64,000 nt of DNA from Burhinus oedicnemus (Eukaryota > Chordata > Aves > Charadriiformes > Burhinidae): the NCBI GenBank assembly GCA_008921705.1, contig VFFE01007103.1:1501531-1565530 (forward strand), in the 5' to 3' direction. Position numbers and translations under genes: made by a program. Of the stretch, positions 1 through 21,800 are shown one piece after another. The notes below the pieces were generated by a model. It was not told where the DNA came from and did not search any database. It worked only from the letters and a program-made list of their open reading frames with translations. How positions within the stretch are numbered: position 1 is the stretch's first letter; each line of letters begins with the position of its first letter.

Positions 1-35
1 TTAAAAAATCAGTAACGTGCGTTGCTGTTTTGCAG

Positions 36-112
36 GTGTTGCTAGCCATCGGAAGAGAAGCGTGCACAAGAAAAATTGGTTTGGACAAAGTTGGAGTGAA
101 GATCAATGAAAA
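36..112 (+). CDS. TXNRD1: TXNRD1 coding exon (about residues 287-312), partial gene entering from the left
   Basis: First TXNRD1 exon in the window; earlier exons lie off the left edge. A pyrimidine-rich acceptor ending tgcag precedes 36. The frame reads [16 protein letters not shown] and on to VGVKINE, then AA of a split Lys codon before the donor gtaagg at 113. Human TXNRD1 has an almost identical stretch ([21 protein letters not shown]). The family is the FAD- and NADPH-dependent pyridine-nucleotide disulfide oxidoreductases, acting as a homodimer that reduces thioredoxin in the cytosol. This part precedes the second FAD-contacting motif. The exon is 77 bases and ends in phase 2, which fits the next exon exactly. 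Residue numbers assume the 499-residue human cytosolic form. TXNRD2 or TXNRD3 are possible alternatives, but the wording and the CHST11 neighbour favour TXNRD1. Confidence 0.95.
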
Positions 113-6881
<6,769 letters not shown>

Positions 6882-6977
6882 GTGTACCATAGTCATTTCT
6901 GGCCGCTGGAATGGACTGTGCCATCCAGAGACAACAACAAATGCTATGCAAAGATAATTTGCAATATTCAAGATAAT
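6882..6977 (+). CDS. TXNRD1: TXNRD1 coding exon (about residues 401-432)
   Basis: Exactly 32 codons, reading [20 protein letters not shown] and then [12 protein letters not shown], bounded by tttctag and gtaagt. Human TXNRD1 has the nearly identical [27 protein letters not shown]. This is the central beta-sheet of the interface domain, which holds the two subunits together head to tail. The changes are conservative, with no stops or frameshifts. Both phases are 0. Confidence 0.96.
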
Positions 6978-9233
6978 GTAAGTGCATCTTTCCTTCCAGA
7001 GAAGACAGCAGCTACACATTCATCATAGGGACCATTGATACCACAGCTATAAATAGGTTATTTTTAACAAATTAAAATTAATTTAAATTTTTCTACTTTT
7101 TGAGATGTAGTAAATACTTACAGTGATACAATACTTCTGTTTATGCAAAAATGGCCCTTAGTAAAACAGAAAATTCTGCTGTGGCTATTGGAATATGGTA
7201 CTTCGTCCGTATATCTATAATAAGAAGTAGAGATTTCTAAGACTATTTATTAACTTTGAAAGGTGAGCGAATCAATGCATGTAAAAATGGTTAGAATTTT
7301 TATCGGTTTATCTTATCCCCCCCTCACCAACCTGGGACATTCTTTTCAGGGAGATTCTTCTCTCTGAAATTGAGGTTACTCAGAAACCGTCACAACTTGT
7401 AACCTCTGCAAATCCACATGTGTCTATAAAACTCCTGAGCTCGTTGTAACAGGATTAATGTATCTTGCCTGCACAAATCTCATTTAGGGTGATAATGCCA
7501 GGATTATCCTTGGACTAGGATAAAATTTCCTGGCTATAGAAATGTACGGTACCTGCTGAAGCACAAGAAAAATTACTAATTTGTTAAAAGAACTCGTATG
7601 CCCTTCTCTGAATGATCATCATCTGTTTAATAAAAAATTAGTTGATTTTAATAATATGAATTATTATGAAGAATAATACGCTGTTAAAATGTATACCTGT
7701 TAAGATGCTGGCATAGAGTTATCAGTCCTAAAAAACTTTTGGATCTATTTTCCCTATTTTCTTTTGTCATCAGATACAGAATTATCTTCCTGCAGTACTT
7801 CTAAGCATCACGTCACAATTTTGTAAAATTTGCAAACCTGTCTGGTTTTGCCCATCTCCCATTTCTGGAGGAGTTTGCACTAGTGTGGAAGCTATTTTAG
7901 AACGCACGGTTATGCTCGTAATCCAAAGTTACTTAAGAAAATGAAAAGGTTTAATGGTGTTTTAAAGTGTTTCATTAATTTGTTTCCATGTCTTGTCCTG
8001 AAAATTTGGAACATGTTTAAACATTGAGGGGTAGAGTTAAAGTTACCCTGGATGAAAAATAGTTCAGTAACTTTTTAAAACTGTAGTTACCTCAGTTTCA
8101 TTACTATGGTTTTATTTTTACATATGTCCATATTTTTCAAGGAAAATAAGGGTAATTATTGTTATTTTAGTTATTACCTAATTATAGCTTTTCTTATTTA
8201 AATAAACCCTGTGGTAAATCTCAGTCCTCAGGCTTACCGAAAGAAAAATAACCTTTCGGTGTACTGAGTATCCACACTGCCTTATATGTGGTATTTAGCA
8301 GGAGGAGCAGATAACTTTTAATACCCAACCAGGCTACATCTATGCTCATCAAAATCTGATTAGTGCCCTGAAAGCCACTGAACCCCACAGCAGTTGGCAC
8401 TTGCTAAAGGAGACTTGCTTTTCGTAGAGAAGCAAGCCGTTCTTTAAGAAAAGCAGGTCAAGTCAGTACAGCTTGGTCTGTTGAGTGTTTGCTGAGGATA
8501 TATGTGCAGTTTGATGTATTTTGCAATTGAACAGTAGCATAGTTGTGAGAAGTGTGAAGTAATAGTATTGTCCTTGTAACTGGATGTATTTCAGTTTGTT
8601 TTGCCAGTCGCTAGGTATATGCTCTCCCCATGACAGTGAACACTGCAACAAGAGGAGTCGTCAGCTTAGTTACAATAGACTTCTTACCACATCTGGTTAG
8701 CCAGAACTTTAGCTTGTGGCCCCTTCCTGTAAGCAACTATCAGACTCAAAGTTCTTCAATAGATACGCACCACGTACCCAGCCAGCATAGGCCCTGACGT
8801 TGCCGACGTTTGTGCAAGGTGCTCATCTTTACTTAGGCAAGCAGTCTGTTGGAATGAGTGGAATAGCTTGCCTGAATAAAATTTAAATGCATATTGGCAA
8901 TTTGGACATACACTATAATCAAACATAGACCCTGGTGTGTGTTAAATTTGCATGCTGTTGATGTAAACAGAGGACTCCTGCACAAAATTTTGTAAGGAAT
9001 CTGATTCTTGAGCTCCTAGTTTAATCTTTTCCTTTTTGGAGAGAGAACAAAACTATACCCACTATCTCCCATCTGTTGGTGGTAATGATGGTTCACTTTT
9101 GTGTGGTTACATTAATTTGTGGTATGTTTTGTGAACTGATTAAATTACATACTCTGAGTAAGAAAATTTACATGTTATCTAAAGAGAACCGAATGCATGA
9201 CTGTGCTTGTATTTCATTATCTTTGGTATTTAG
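6978..9233 (+). other. TXNRD1: TXNRD1 intron
   Basis: The donor is a full-consensus gtaagt at 6978 and the acceptor ends gtatttag at 9233. The interior is AT-rich and unremarkable. I see no repeat family I can name and no coding signal. Confidence 0.85.
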
Positions 9234-12594
<3,361 letters not shown>

Positions 12595-12663
12595 ATATTC
12601 ACCACTCTGTCCGTGACAAAGCGTTCTGGTGAAAATACCCTTCAGGCTGGATGCTGAGGTTAA
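12595..12663 (+). CDS. TXNRD1: TXNRD1 last coding exon, ending Gly-Cys-Sec-Gly
   Basis: The exon opens at 12595 in phase 0 and reads IFTTLSVTKRSGENTLQAGC, then TGA, then Gly, then TAA. Counting from the human protein, the TGA codon at 12655-12657 falls at residue 498, the selenocysteine of the mobile C-terminal redox tail (Cys497-Sec498). The Cys-Sec pair takes electrons from the N-terminal disulfide of the partner subunit and passes them to thioredoxin. Automatic gene callers often end the frame at the TGA, losing two residues and all normal thioredoxin-reducing activity. The true stop is TAA at 12661-12663. The SECIS hairpin starting about 260 bases downstream supports recoding. Confidence 0.97.
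12655..12657 (+). other. TXNRD1: Selenocysteine codon (TGA recoded)
   Basis: In-frame TGA between TGC (Cys) and GGT-TAA, giving the Gly-Cys-Sec-Gly tail that is invariant in vertebrate cytosolic thioredoxin reductases. In eukaryotes recoding needs a SECIS element in the 3'UTR, and one is found at about 12915-12975. Confidence 0.96.
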
Positions 12664-12914
12664 AGACCCCCATTCTTGTTATTGCCAGAGACTGACTTTC
12701 ATCGCAATGGCTGACTTGTGCAATTCAGAAGAAAGGTTTGGGGATAAGTCACCCGCAGTCATCTGCAGAAATGTGTTGATCTTAATCGGAGCGTTCCCTC
12801 ATCTGCAGGAGAAGACCACTGTGGGAGTTGGTCACTTGCGGTGATTGGCTGGCAATTAGCAATGCAATGGGAATATTGACTATCGAGCTGTTGCTTAGCA
12901 GGGCATTTAACGAA

Positions 12915-12975
12915 TGCTTTCATGAAGTCATAGCCTAAAGCCTGCATTGTCTGGTGGGCAGTGATGGAAGAACTG
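12915..12975 (+). promoter_or_regulatory. SECIS element of TXNRD1 (selenocysteine insertion sequence)
   Basis: The core fits a eukaryotic SECIS. The 5' side has ATGA at 12922-12925, followed by a ten-base arm (12927-12936). AAA at 12937-12939 is the conserved unpaired apical adenosines. The 3' arm is 12956-12965, followed by GGAA at 12966-12969. By hand the two arms pair at nine of ten positions, wobbles included, with one A-A mismatch. The sheared G-A/A-G quartet can form between TGAA (12923-12926) and GGAA. A short extra stem (GCC at 12940-12942 with GGT at 12953-12955) can form in the apical loop, as in form 2 SECIS. It would bind SBP2 and recruit the selenocysteine-specific elongation factor. 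Confidence 0.88.
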
Positions 12976-13668
12976 CTAGCACAGCTGGACAACAGCTGTT
13001 TTGGGTTGGTTTTATTCCTCTCTAGTTTCTTACCTGAACAAAGAAATTCCGAACTGAAGAATATTACCCCAAGTTCAGATAATTGTATAGTGCCCCTGTG
13101 TACTAGGTTATAACACAGCAATTGCAAGGTCTCCTCATGAGCATGCATTTTACCAGCTCACGTGCCTGTGGAGGGGAAATTTGTATCTACATGCTTGATC
13201 ATGAGGAAGAAGATATCCTTGGAAAAAAGTTTAGTATCATCTAGAATAACACATTTCTTGGCTTCCAAACTGACTCTGCTGTGAGTTTTTATTTTGGAGA
13301 AACTTATTTGTGAAAATTTTCTCCTCAGTGAGAAAGGAAAATACTTTTTATGAAGGCCTTGTTATACAGAAAGGTTGGGGTTTTTCTACCCTGACAGTAA
13401 CAACCGTGCGTATAACACAGATGTGATCTTCTTAGCTTTATCTTGCAGCTTACGTGATCATAATTAATCCAGTTTGGAACAGACAGAATTCCAATGTGGA
13501 ATGAATTGTAGTTCCAAGAGCCCTGAGCAACTTTATTCAATTGGAATAAATTATTCCTTTCTAGATGAGCTAACATATGCTGCATCATTTCATGTCTGAA
13601 TTGGCCGCTTTTGACACAGCAGTATTGAGACTTTCCCTAGGACTAGCGGGTGTATAGAATCAGAAATA

Positions 13669-13740
13669 CCAAACAAACAACCCCCTCCCTCCCAAAACAA
13701 ACAAGCAAACAAAACCCCCACCCAACCTCCAAAAAACAGC
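13669..13740. repeat. A/C-rich low-complexity tract
   Basis: A run of CAAA- and CCCC-type units on the + strand with no T for long stretches. It resembles a decayed simple repeat. It lies downstream of the TXNRD1 stop and may fall in its long 3'UTR. Confidence 0.6.
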
Positions 13741-15252
13741 AGTGAAAAATCTTCGATGTAGATATGTCCTAAAAGCTGTATTAAACTCCATGTGTGTGTT
13801 GGTTTAGATTTAATTAAGAAAACAATACTTTTTAAACAGAGGTTTCCATGAAAAATAACTAATTCGTGAATATTCCACCTGTGTTGGATAGACTGCGTAC
13901 ATATTTATCAAGAAACGGTAAAAATGTCTCTTTGTAATGGAAATGAATGTGCTTTTTGATCTGTTTTTTCATTTCCCTCTGTTTTAGCAGAAAGGTTCAG
14001 ATTACTTTTCTTAAATGGTTCTCAGGAGTTTACTAGTGTGGTGTGAATAGGGGGTAAATTCTGCAGCCCTCTGGGCAAAACACCTTATGCCTAAATTTCT
14101 ACCTGGTAACAAATTCATGTATTTCTACTTAGATTTCTAGATTAGTGTTGTTGTAAGTTATTTTTATAAACTTGTACGTACCTGAAGGATTTCTGAACAT
14201 GTTTTGTATGGTATCAAGAATGGTCTGTGATGGTATTTTTTCTGGCCAGTTTATTAAATAAATTGAATATTTGCACAAACAGATGCTGATTTTGATGCCT
14301 CTTCCAAGCAAAGAAACCAGGTGTGAGCAAAACAACATTTATTTTTTTAAAGACCAGAAGAGGGCACCTTGATAAACCCAGCTGTGATTTGTTTCAGTCT
14401 TTTGAGTTTTGAAAGTAGATATTTCTCTGAGAAACAGGGTTTGGGGCTATTTTTTGTACATTTTTTTTTTGCATGTTAAACATATGAGAAGGACATACTT
14501 AAAAATAAGAAATTAATTAGGAAACTAACCTTCCACTGTTTGCACTAGCTGCCGTCTATATAACTTCTAAAAACCCAGGAGTCCAGGTTGCTGAGCTGTT
14601 GAACAGTTTAGCTGTTCATATTTAAGCATGTGCATAGCAGCGTTTTGGAGCAAGCCTGTGGGAAGGTCAGATCCTGGAGCCTAGGGAATAAAGACATGCA
14701 TGAGCTTGGCTTTGCAAGATTGGACCCACGTGTATCTGTTCCTATGGGTTGTGTCGTCTTTAATAATGTGCATTTTTACACTAGTGACTTACAATTCAGT
14801 GATGTTGGTTTTAATTACTTTTATTCTTTAAATTTAAAACTGGAAGGCTTTTTTTGTGCGGTGGCTTCTTTCTCCAGAAGAAAAACATTTTCAGGTGTGT
14901 ATTTCTGTGTCATCTGTGCATGATGATAGAGATATATAATACATGGTAACATCACATAAGGATGTATTACATGCCAAAGCAAAGTATTAAATGTTTATAT
15001 AAAACTAAGTTATATAAAACTAAGCATACATTTGGTAATGCATGCTTTGGATGTATATATTAGAAAATGTAGTAAGTTAAGCAGTATTTATATTCAGGTA
15101 ATATTCATTAGTTATTAACATTTTTTTGAACTCTTACCAGACTGGAAGTGAGAATCATCCTAAGATATTACAGATAAAAATGCAGACAGCAAATTTCACA
15201 AACTTTAGCAGGGAATTAGTAGAGTTTCACTGGCAGCTCCGAGAATTACTAC

Positions 15253-15292
15253 TTTTGGGTTTTTTGGGTTTTTTGGGGTTTTTTTTAAGCTT
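15253..15292. repeat. G/T-rich low-complexity tract
   Basis: Alternating GGG/GGGG and TTTTTT blocks just before a sharp rise in GC content. The G-runs could allow weak quadruplex pairing, but only as a sequence property. No function is claimed. Confidence 0.6.
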
Positions 15293-15299
15293 CCCCAAC

Positions 15300-17140
15300 C
15301 CCAACTGATCATTCCCCTTTTACCCCTCTCCCCTTGGTGTGAGTTCTTGGCGCAGCCCTAACTTTTCCTGTAAGTCTTGTATTCAGACTTGCATCCCGCC
15401 TTCCCTCCTTCAAGAGCTGCTGCCTGCCCAGGGTCCCAGCGCAGGTGACTCTCTGGTTGCAGAGCCATAGGGTGGGACAGGACCAGGTTCAGACGAGGTG
15501 GATCTCCTGAAGATGTCATGGGTGCTGGAGGTTTCACGGTAGGGTAGGTGTCTTGCTGTGCCTTGTGGGAAGACCTTACACTCGTAAAGCCTGCTAATGA
15601 TCGTGTCTCTGGCCATGCTGCCGCAGCACGTCCTTGCTCTGCGATGCCATGTGACAGCTGATGGATGACTGTAGGAGAAAAGCCATGGCTGCGCGCTGCT
15701 GGTGCACGCCGTGGCAATGCAAGACTGTAAAGAAGGGGCCAGATGGCTGAGTCTTTTACGTAAAACTTGATAGACTCCTGTCAGGTCAAAATACGGTATA
15801 AATGTTTGTGGTAAGATGGCAGTTCTGCTGAGAGTGAAGTTTCAGAAGCCCGTTGTCTTTGAAGACCAGCTTTTGTGATTGCTCAGTTATCCTCCATGTG
15901 GGATGGTGTGAGACTGCTTTCGTGCCAAGGCTTATTTGGCCTCCAGACATAAATTAAACCTTTAAAAAAAAAAAAAAAAACCAAAACAAAAAAACCACCC
16001 CAAAACACAGAAGGAAGGCACCAAGGGATCTGCCATACCACTAGCCTCCTTTCTGCATGCACAAAACAGCAGAAGGTTCCTGAGAGATTTCCATCCTGGA
16101 GGGGCAGTGGTTGTGTCAGCACGGGGTTTTGGTGTGGGGGCTGCCGGCAGGGAGGTGGGAATGGAGCAGGGGTTTGGGCATTGATCGGAGAAGGAGGGAA
16201 GGAGTTGTGTGGGGCCATGGTGTGAGGTGGGAAGGGTCGTAGGTGGGGAAAGGCGAAGACAAAGTGCAGGGCAGCAGCTGTGATGTTGTCTGTGAGGGGA
16301 GTAGCAGAGGGCTTGGCGGGGGGGGGTGGAAGGTGGCCGAGAGCCCTCCCCAGAGACCACCGAGTCTGGAAAATGCGGGAGGGTCTCTGCAATGGCAGGC
16401 TGCCTGTCGGCTGGGCCTATCCTGGAGGGCTTGCAGGAGCCTGCGGATCTGAACTACATGTTTCGCCGGGCTGGGATATTGTGACCGAACCCAAAGGTGG
16501 CTCCAGAAAGTGCTTGTTGCCGAAGGGTGTGGGTGACACGGCTGGCTGCCCTCAGCAGGATGCTCCTCTCCCTCCCCACACTGGGTGAAAGCTGCCTTTT
16601 TGGAGGTGAGGGGCTGCTTTGTTCTGAGGGGCTGCGAGGCCTGAGGGCCAGGCATCTCAGAGGTGGCATGGGCAGATGGCTGTGCCTGGGGACTTAGTGC
16701 TGGTGCCCGGAAGAACCGCTGCATCTGTTGAGGCAAGATGCCCATGACCTGCCGGTCCACCATCTCGTCCCAGCAAAAGGCATGGCCCGTGGGCTCCCAG
16801 GCCTCGCTCCGCCCCAGGTGGCAAGGGTCCAGCTTGCCCATAAGGACCACAGAAACTGCTGCCCGGGGATGCCAGACACTGCTGATGGGCAAGTCACACC
16901 TTGGTGGCGAGCAGCTGCACCTCCTGCAGAGACATGAGGAATCACTGGGTCTCGGGGACTCACTTCGCCCCCACGTGGTCCCTGTTTCTACCCCTCTCGC
17001 TCTGCTTCCATGCTCCAGCCAGAGCTCTGCTGGGTTGTTGGGGTTTTTGTTTTTATGTTGGGGAAAAACTGTATGTTTGTTTTCCTTTTATTTGCCAAAT
17101 GCTTCTGACCCATTTTCTGTTGGGCAGAATTTGACTTTAC
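15300..17140. other. GC-rich intergenic block with long unrecognised frames
   Basis: GC content rises sharply against the AT-rich flanks. Long frames are open on both strands. The longest is on the minus strand at 16116-16892 (258 codons), starting MPISSVWHPRAAV, with Pro/Ser/His-rich low-complexity in its second half. Others overlap it at 15883-16392 (-) and 16738-17148 (+). I recognise no domain, signal peptide or membrane segment. A run of 17 adenines at 15964-15980 follows CATAAA and ATTAAA by about 5-10 bases. Frames open on both strands in GC-rich DNA are expected by chance because stop codons are AT-rich, so I do not call a gene. An exon of an unannotated RNA, or a repeat I cannot name, remains possible. 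Confidence 0.45.
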
Positions 17141-18574
17141 ACATATGATTTCTTTTTCATTCAATTGCCCTTTTTATCTCTTTTCCTGTGAAATCTTCCT
17201 AGTTACAGAGTTGTCCGAGGGAGTTCTCCCACATCATTTCTACCTCTTAAAATTACAAACTAAGCTGGCACACAGGGGAATATATATCAGGACAGAGAGG
17301 GAAAGCTTTCCTTCCCCTAGTAAAGCCATGTGACTGGCCTTACTCAGGACTACTGGTGACTCCTGTCCTGCCCCACCGTGTTGGCTGACCATCAGGTGCC
17401 TGCAAGCCATTGCTTTCTGCCAGGGAGTCCATGCTGTGGCCAGACCCCTCCATGGAGCATCCTCTACTGCTGAGCACATCCCCTGCTGTAGCCGACCACT
17501 GTGGGCCCAGACAAATGTGCATCCCCATCTTTAGACTTTAACAGGAGATGACCTGGGCAAATAGTGACAAATCTGCTACTAAAACCCAGCTGCTTCTTTC
17601 TTCTGTATATATTTGTCTCAGCAAGCACTTCTTCTCTTGAAAATAGGTTTTACTCTAGGTTAGGCACAGAGCAAATCAAGCTCTGCCTATTGCTTGCTTT
17701 CAAAAACAAGTGGTAACGCAGTTGGCCTAAAGATCTGATTTCCCTTTTAATGGCAACATAAATTGACAGGCAATACCATCCGTGATGAGAAGTGGACGTG
17801 TGCCATGCAGTGAGATGTGAGGCAAACAAAAACAGTGACTTGCATTTGGGTTTGACCCCGGGTTGTTCTTCCCACTCACGGGCTTCTACTCCATTTTATA
17901 CACACATACACACACACACCTATCTAAATATATATGTGGGCTGTGGGATGGGCTATCTCAAGGTCTCTCCAGGAAAATTTTCCTTTGGTGTCACTGTGGT
18001 GTTGCCACATCATGGAAGGAAGATCCCAGAGGGAGAAACTGCATGACAGAAGTGAATGACGTTTAGTGTTGTAGCGTAACTGCCTCTTGCGAGGGGGCTG
18101 GTCATCCCAACACCACCAGTGTAGTTGCAAATCAAAGCGCACGACTTGTAGTATCTTCCTCCGGGGCGCAGGGGGGCCATGGCAGAGCTGTGTGTGGCAG
18201 AGGGCATGGCAGGTCAGCGCCGTGGTGGCAGTGGCAGGAGGGATGCAGAGAGACTCACACCGTCCTTGTTTGTGTTTTCCTTGGCTCTGCCAGCACTGTT
18301 TCTCCTTTAGCTCTACAGCTGCTAAAAATAACTGCCTTAAATGCTTATGTTCACATTAAACCATTAAACTTGCACTGGTCACTCCAACACTACACAACAA
18401 AACTGCTGCTCATCGCACATTTATAGCCTAAACAAGATTCCTTGAGGTTTCTTTTTGGTAGCTCAAGTCAGACAGGTAATACCAATTGCACAAGTGTTTG
18501 TTTTTTCTCAGGACAGTGTTTTCTCTAATTAAAAAGAACCTCAACTTAGCTGAGCTGGATTTTACAGCTTGCGA
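17141..18574. other. Intergenic DNA, no gene seen
   Basis: Mixed composition. It holds a (CA)n microsatellite at 17898-17919. No splice-bordered conserved frame or repeat family was recognised. Confidence 0.6.
17898..17919. repeat. (CA)n microsatellite
   Basis: Interrupted CA dinucleotide run (one CATA break) followed by TATA-rich DNA. Confidence 0.85.
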
Positions 18575-18801
18575 ATCACAGAATCACCAGGGTTGGAAGG
18601 GACCTCTGGAGATCATCTGGTCCAACCCCCCTGCCAGAGCAGGGTCACCTAGAGCAGATTGCACAGGATGGCATCCAGGTGGGTTTTGAATGTCTCCAGA
18701 GTTGGTGACTCCACCACTTCTCTGGGCAGCCTGTTCCAGTGCTCTGCCACCCTCAAAGGAAAGAAGTTCCTCCTCATGTTTAGATGGAACTTGCTATGTT
18801 C
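18575..18801 (-). mobile_element. CR1 LINE 3'-end fragment, antisense
   Basis: The + strand starts with AATCACAGAATCACC and passes through GGTTGGAAGGGACCTCTGG and ATCATCTGGTCCAACC. This is the reverse complement of the CR1 3' end, which normally finishes in repeated ATTCTGTG units. It runs on through the part encoding the C-terminal reverse-transcriptase tail (the region of CACTTCTCTGGGCAGCCTG) before similarity fades near 18801. It is 5'-truncated, as most CR1 copies are. The + strand frames across it (18486-18689, 18659-18862) are antisense and not genes. Confidence 0.92.
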
Positions 18802-21800
18802 AATCATGAGTGTTGCGTGTCTCCCGGACCTCTGGCCGGAGTCACAAATCTGGATGCCCTAAAGTCAGGCTGGCGCCTGCCCCTCAGGGGCTCAATCCAC
18901 TCCCACACTGGCCCCCTGAGGCTGCTGGGACCATGGGGTGCTCAGTGCTTTGCAAGAAGCAAGAGATGGCTGTTGGTCACGAGGGCTGAAAGTCCCTATT
19001 TCTACACCTTGTTCCTGTGCTCCCAAGCAGAGACACATTAAGTGTGTGTCAAACTGAGGGGTGAAATGTGGGGTTTGGTTCAAAATGTTTTCTTCCAGCA
19101 GCAGGCTTTAATTCCCTCCTGCTATGGAGCTGTCATTCCCCTCGACTTCATCATTAACTTCTCATTTAGACAGGCTGAGTCAGGGTCATCGTAGTTGTAT
19201 CCCAAGTATACGCCATGTTCTGTCTGCTTGACCTAATGCAGTGGAGCATTTGTGGAGGCTGGGCCAGGAATCTCTGGTGTCCTTGGCCAACATGCTGGTC
19301 TCGTGTGGCTCCATCTCTCCATCCGCTGGTCCACGGGCTGCATCATGCCTCCATGTCTTGTGTGGCGGGAAACTCCCCTTGAAGAGACGTGTTGGAGCAG
19401 GGTCATCTCAGGATGGGTAGAAAGGTGTCCATGTTTGACATGAGTGGTACTCCCTGAGGGCTTCAACACCAGACTTGTGGGTTATTTCTGGAGGGTGTTT
19501 GGTGGGCAGAACCTGTCCTGGGGCTGGCATGGGTGAAGGCAGCCTCTTGGGGCTATCTCTGCAGATAACCTCACCTCAGGACGACTCTGAGCAGCTCTTA
19601 CTGCAGGGCCAGAGGAGAAAATGAAGCAGAGATGCTGCTAACCCCGTTAAATGCATTATTTCAAGGAGTCTGACTGATGGGTATCAGCCTATGTTTATTT
19701 CTCCACTATCTGAGGTACAACGTTAAAAGAAAACAATGGAAAATGTGTGTGAGCCGTGGCTCTGTGCTCAGACAGCTATTGGGCTCAGTTTAATGCCTTG
19801 GGCCAATTAAAGCACAGTCATTAGGCTGGGACACTAGATGGGAAATACGTCAGAGTGTGTGCATGTATGCCTTTCAATTTAGGAAGATAAAAATGAAAAA
19901 ATGAGTGTCAAAGCAAGAGCTAGACTCTTGACTAGGCTGGAGACGTGTACATGAACCATCAGCTGGGTATGCTCTGAAGTATCTTTGAAGGTAAAGTCAT
20001 GGTGGAAATCAAAGCAACCTGAAAAGAAAACTGGTGGGGAAGTTGCCATAAAGCACCTTAAAGTGATGTTTCTGTTTTAGACGTGCTGCCTCCTACAAAT
20101 TAGACAGAAGAAAAGAGATGCACTCAGAAAACATGAGATGCTACTGATTTTCTTAGAACAAGAGGAATGGTACTGACTCCTATTTAAATCTTGCAGAGCT
20201 TTAAAACTCTGCGTTGATACATATTTACTCTTGCTTTAATTCGCTTCTCACTTTTCTCCCTTTGTTTCTTTACCAAGTTTTTGCTGTTTTAGACCTGTCT
20301 TGGGAAGTTGTCCTAGCACATATTTTTAGCAGTCCTAAAATCATAAAATTTGTGGGAAAGGCAAACAAGGAGCAATGAGTCACCATTTCTCACCATATGA
20401 GAGCTAAGGCTAAAGCAGTCAAGGAAGGCTGGAGTTTTTTCTGTATTACACATAACTAAATGGAAGTCACTGCCACAGGATGTTGTAGTCTAAAAATACA
20501 CCTATGTTGAAATAGAGATTAATCGTATGCACACAGGATGAGAGGCTAGTAAAATAATGATCTGGCTGTAGCTTCCAGTGCAGGATGCCCTTAAACCACT
20601 GAGGGCTGGAAGCTTGGGTGGGAAGAGAACCTACAGGAAGCATCACTATGTATATTCAATGTGTTTTTTTTACATAACCTTTAACTAATCATCTTCTTCT
20701 GGGAAACAGACATTACAGAGCATAGGCTTTTCATGCTTAGTATTCCCCTCCTTGGGGTCTGGTTTGTTCAAGCCTTTCAAAATGGATTTATAATTCCTTG
20801 GTCTTTTTGAGGCTCAAACTTTTCATACCTTAAAGCTCTCCCCAATGAGTTCTGCCATGCCCTCTACCCTGGGGATAAGTTGGAGGGGGGATGATGTGAC
20901 AGCTGCATCACAAAAGGTTCCACTTGGGCCTGTTCCCCAGAGATACCTCCAGTCCACTCAGACCTTTCTGTCCCTCAGACAGCATCTTCACTTGCCACTT
21001 CCTAGGGTCAGTGTTGAACTTCCCGAGTTGGGGCATTGCCATAGGAGAGCCCACCTTTCAGCCTCTCTCAACTGAGCCAAGACCATGTCTTTTAGATTCT
21101 CAACGAGCAGTCTGAAGTGATAAGGGAGGAACTTAAACGAAACCTGTGCAAATCATAATGAAATTTAATTAAATATCCTCCCAGGATATTTTTAATAGTT
21201 GAATTAAATTGGTTTAGATGGCATCTTTCATTCAATCTCTGCAATGCACAATACTGACAAGGCATCTCTTGCTTTTTCTTTTAAGTATAAAATGAAGCAT
21301 TTTTGAGTGAAGTGTTTGAGTTTACAAAAGACTTGTTTCCTATGAGAGTTATTGTTAGCCCTGCAGTTTATGCACAAGGTGTTTTGTTTCCATTTTGGAG
21401 TCGTTCTGGTACAGCACAGATGTTGCAAGGTGCATTTGTACTGTCACTAAAGAGTATTCTGTTCTCCTCCAGCAGTGCTGTGAGCTGAATTGACAGCTCT
21501 GGCATGCAAAAATGGCATTATCCAACCTAAGATCTTTCAGCCAAGAGAGCTGTAACACTGCCTCTACATGTGGATGCTCTTGTATGCGGCCTTGTGTGTC
21601 CGCTCTGGTTGCCGACATCAACCACCACGACCACAGAAGGATTATAATAATTGTCTCTGGAGGATGATTTGTACTGGAAACTGCAAAACTCAGTTACCTA
21701 TGGAGCTCACTGCAGACACGCTTTTGTGGAGAAAGGAGCTCTCCCCAGCTGGCCCTGTGTTCATCTGTTATTCAGTCTGGTGGGTTTTCTTTTCAGTCCT

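Larger units (their letters stand above)
12664..14710 (+). other. TXNRD1: TXNRD1 3' untranslated region and candidate poly(A) signals
   Basis: The 3'UTR begins after TAA at 12663 and must include the SECIS. I cannot fix its end. AATAAA hexamers in sense lie at 13545-13550, 14257-14262 and 14687-14692. The last is followed within about 60 bases by a GT-rich stretch. Transcript 3'-end data would decide among them. The sequence is otherwise AT-rich, with an A/C-rich low-complexity stretch near 13669-13740. Confidence 0.5.
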
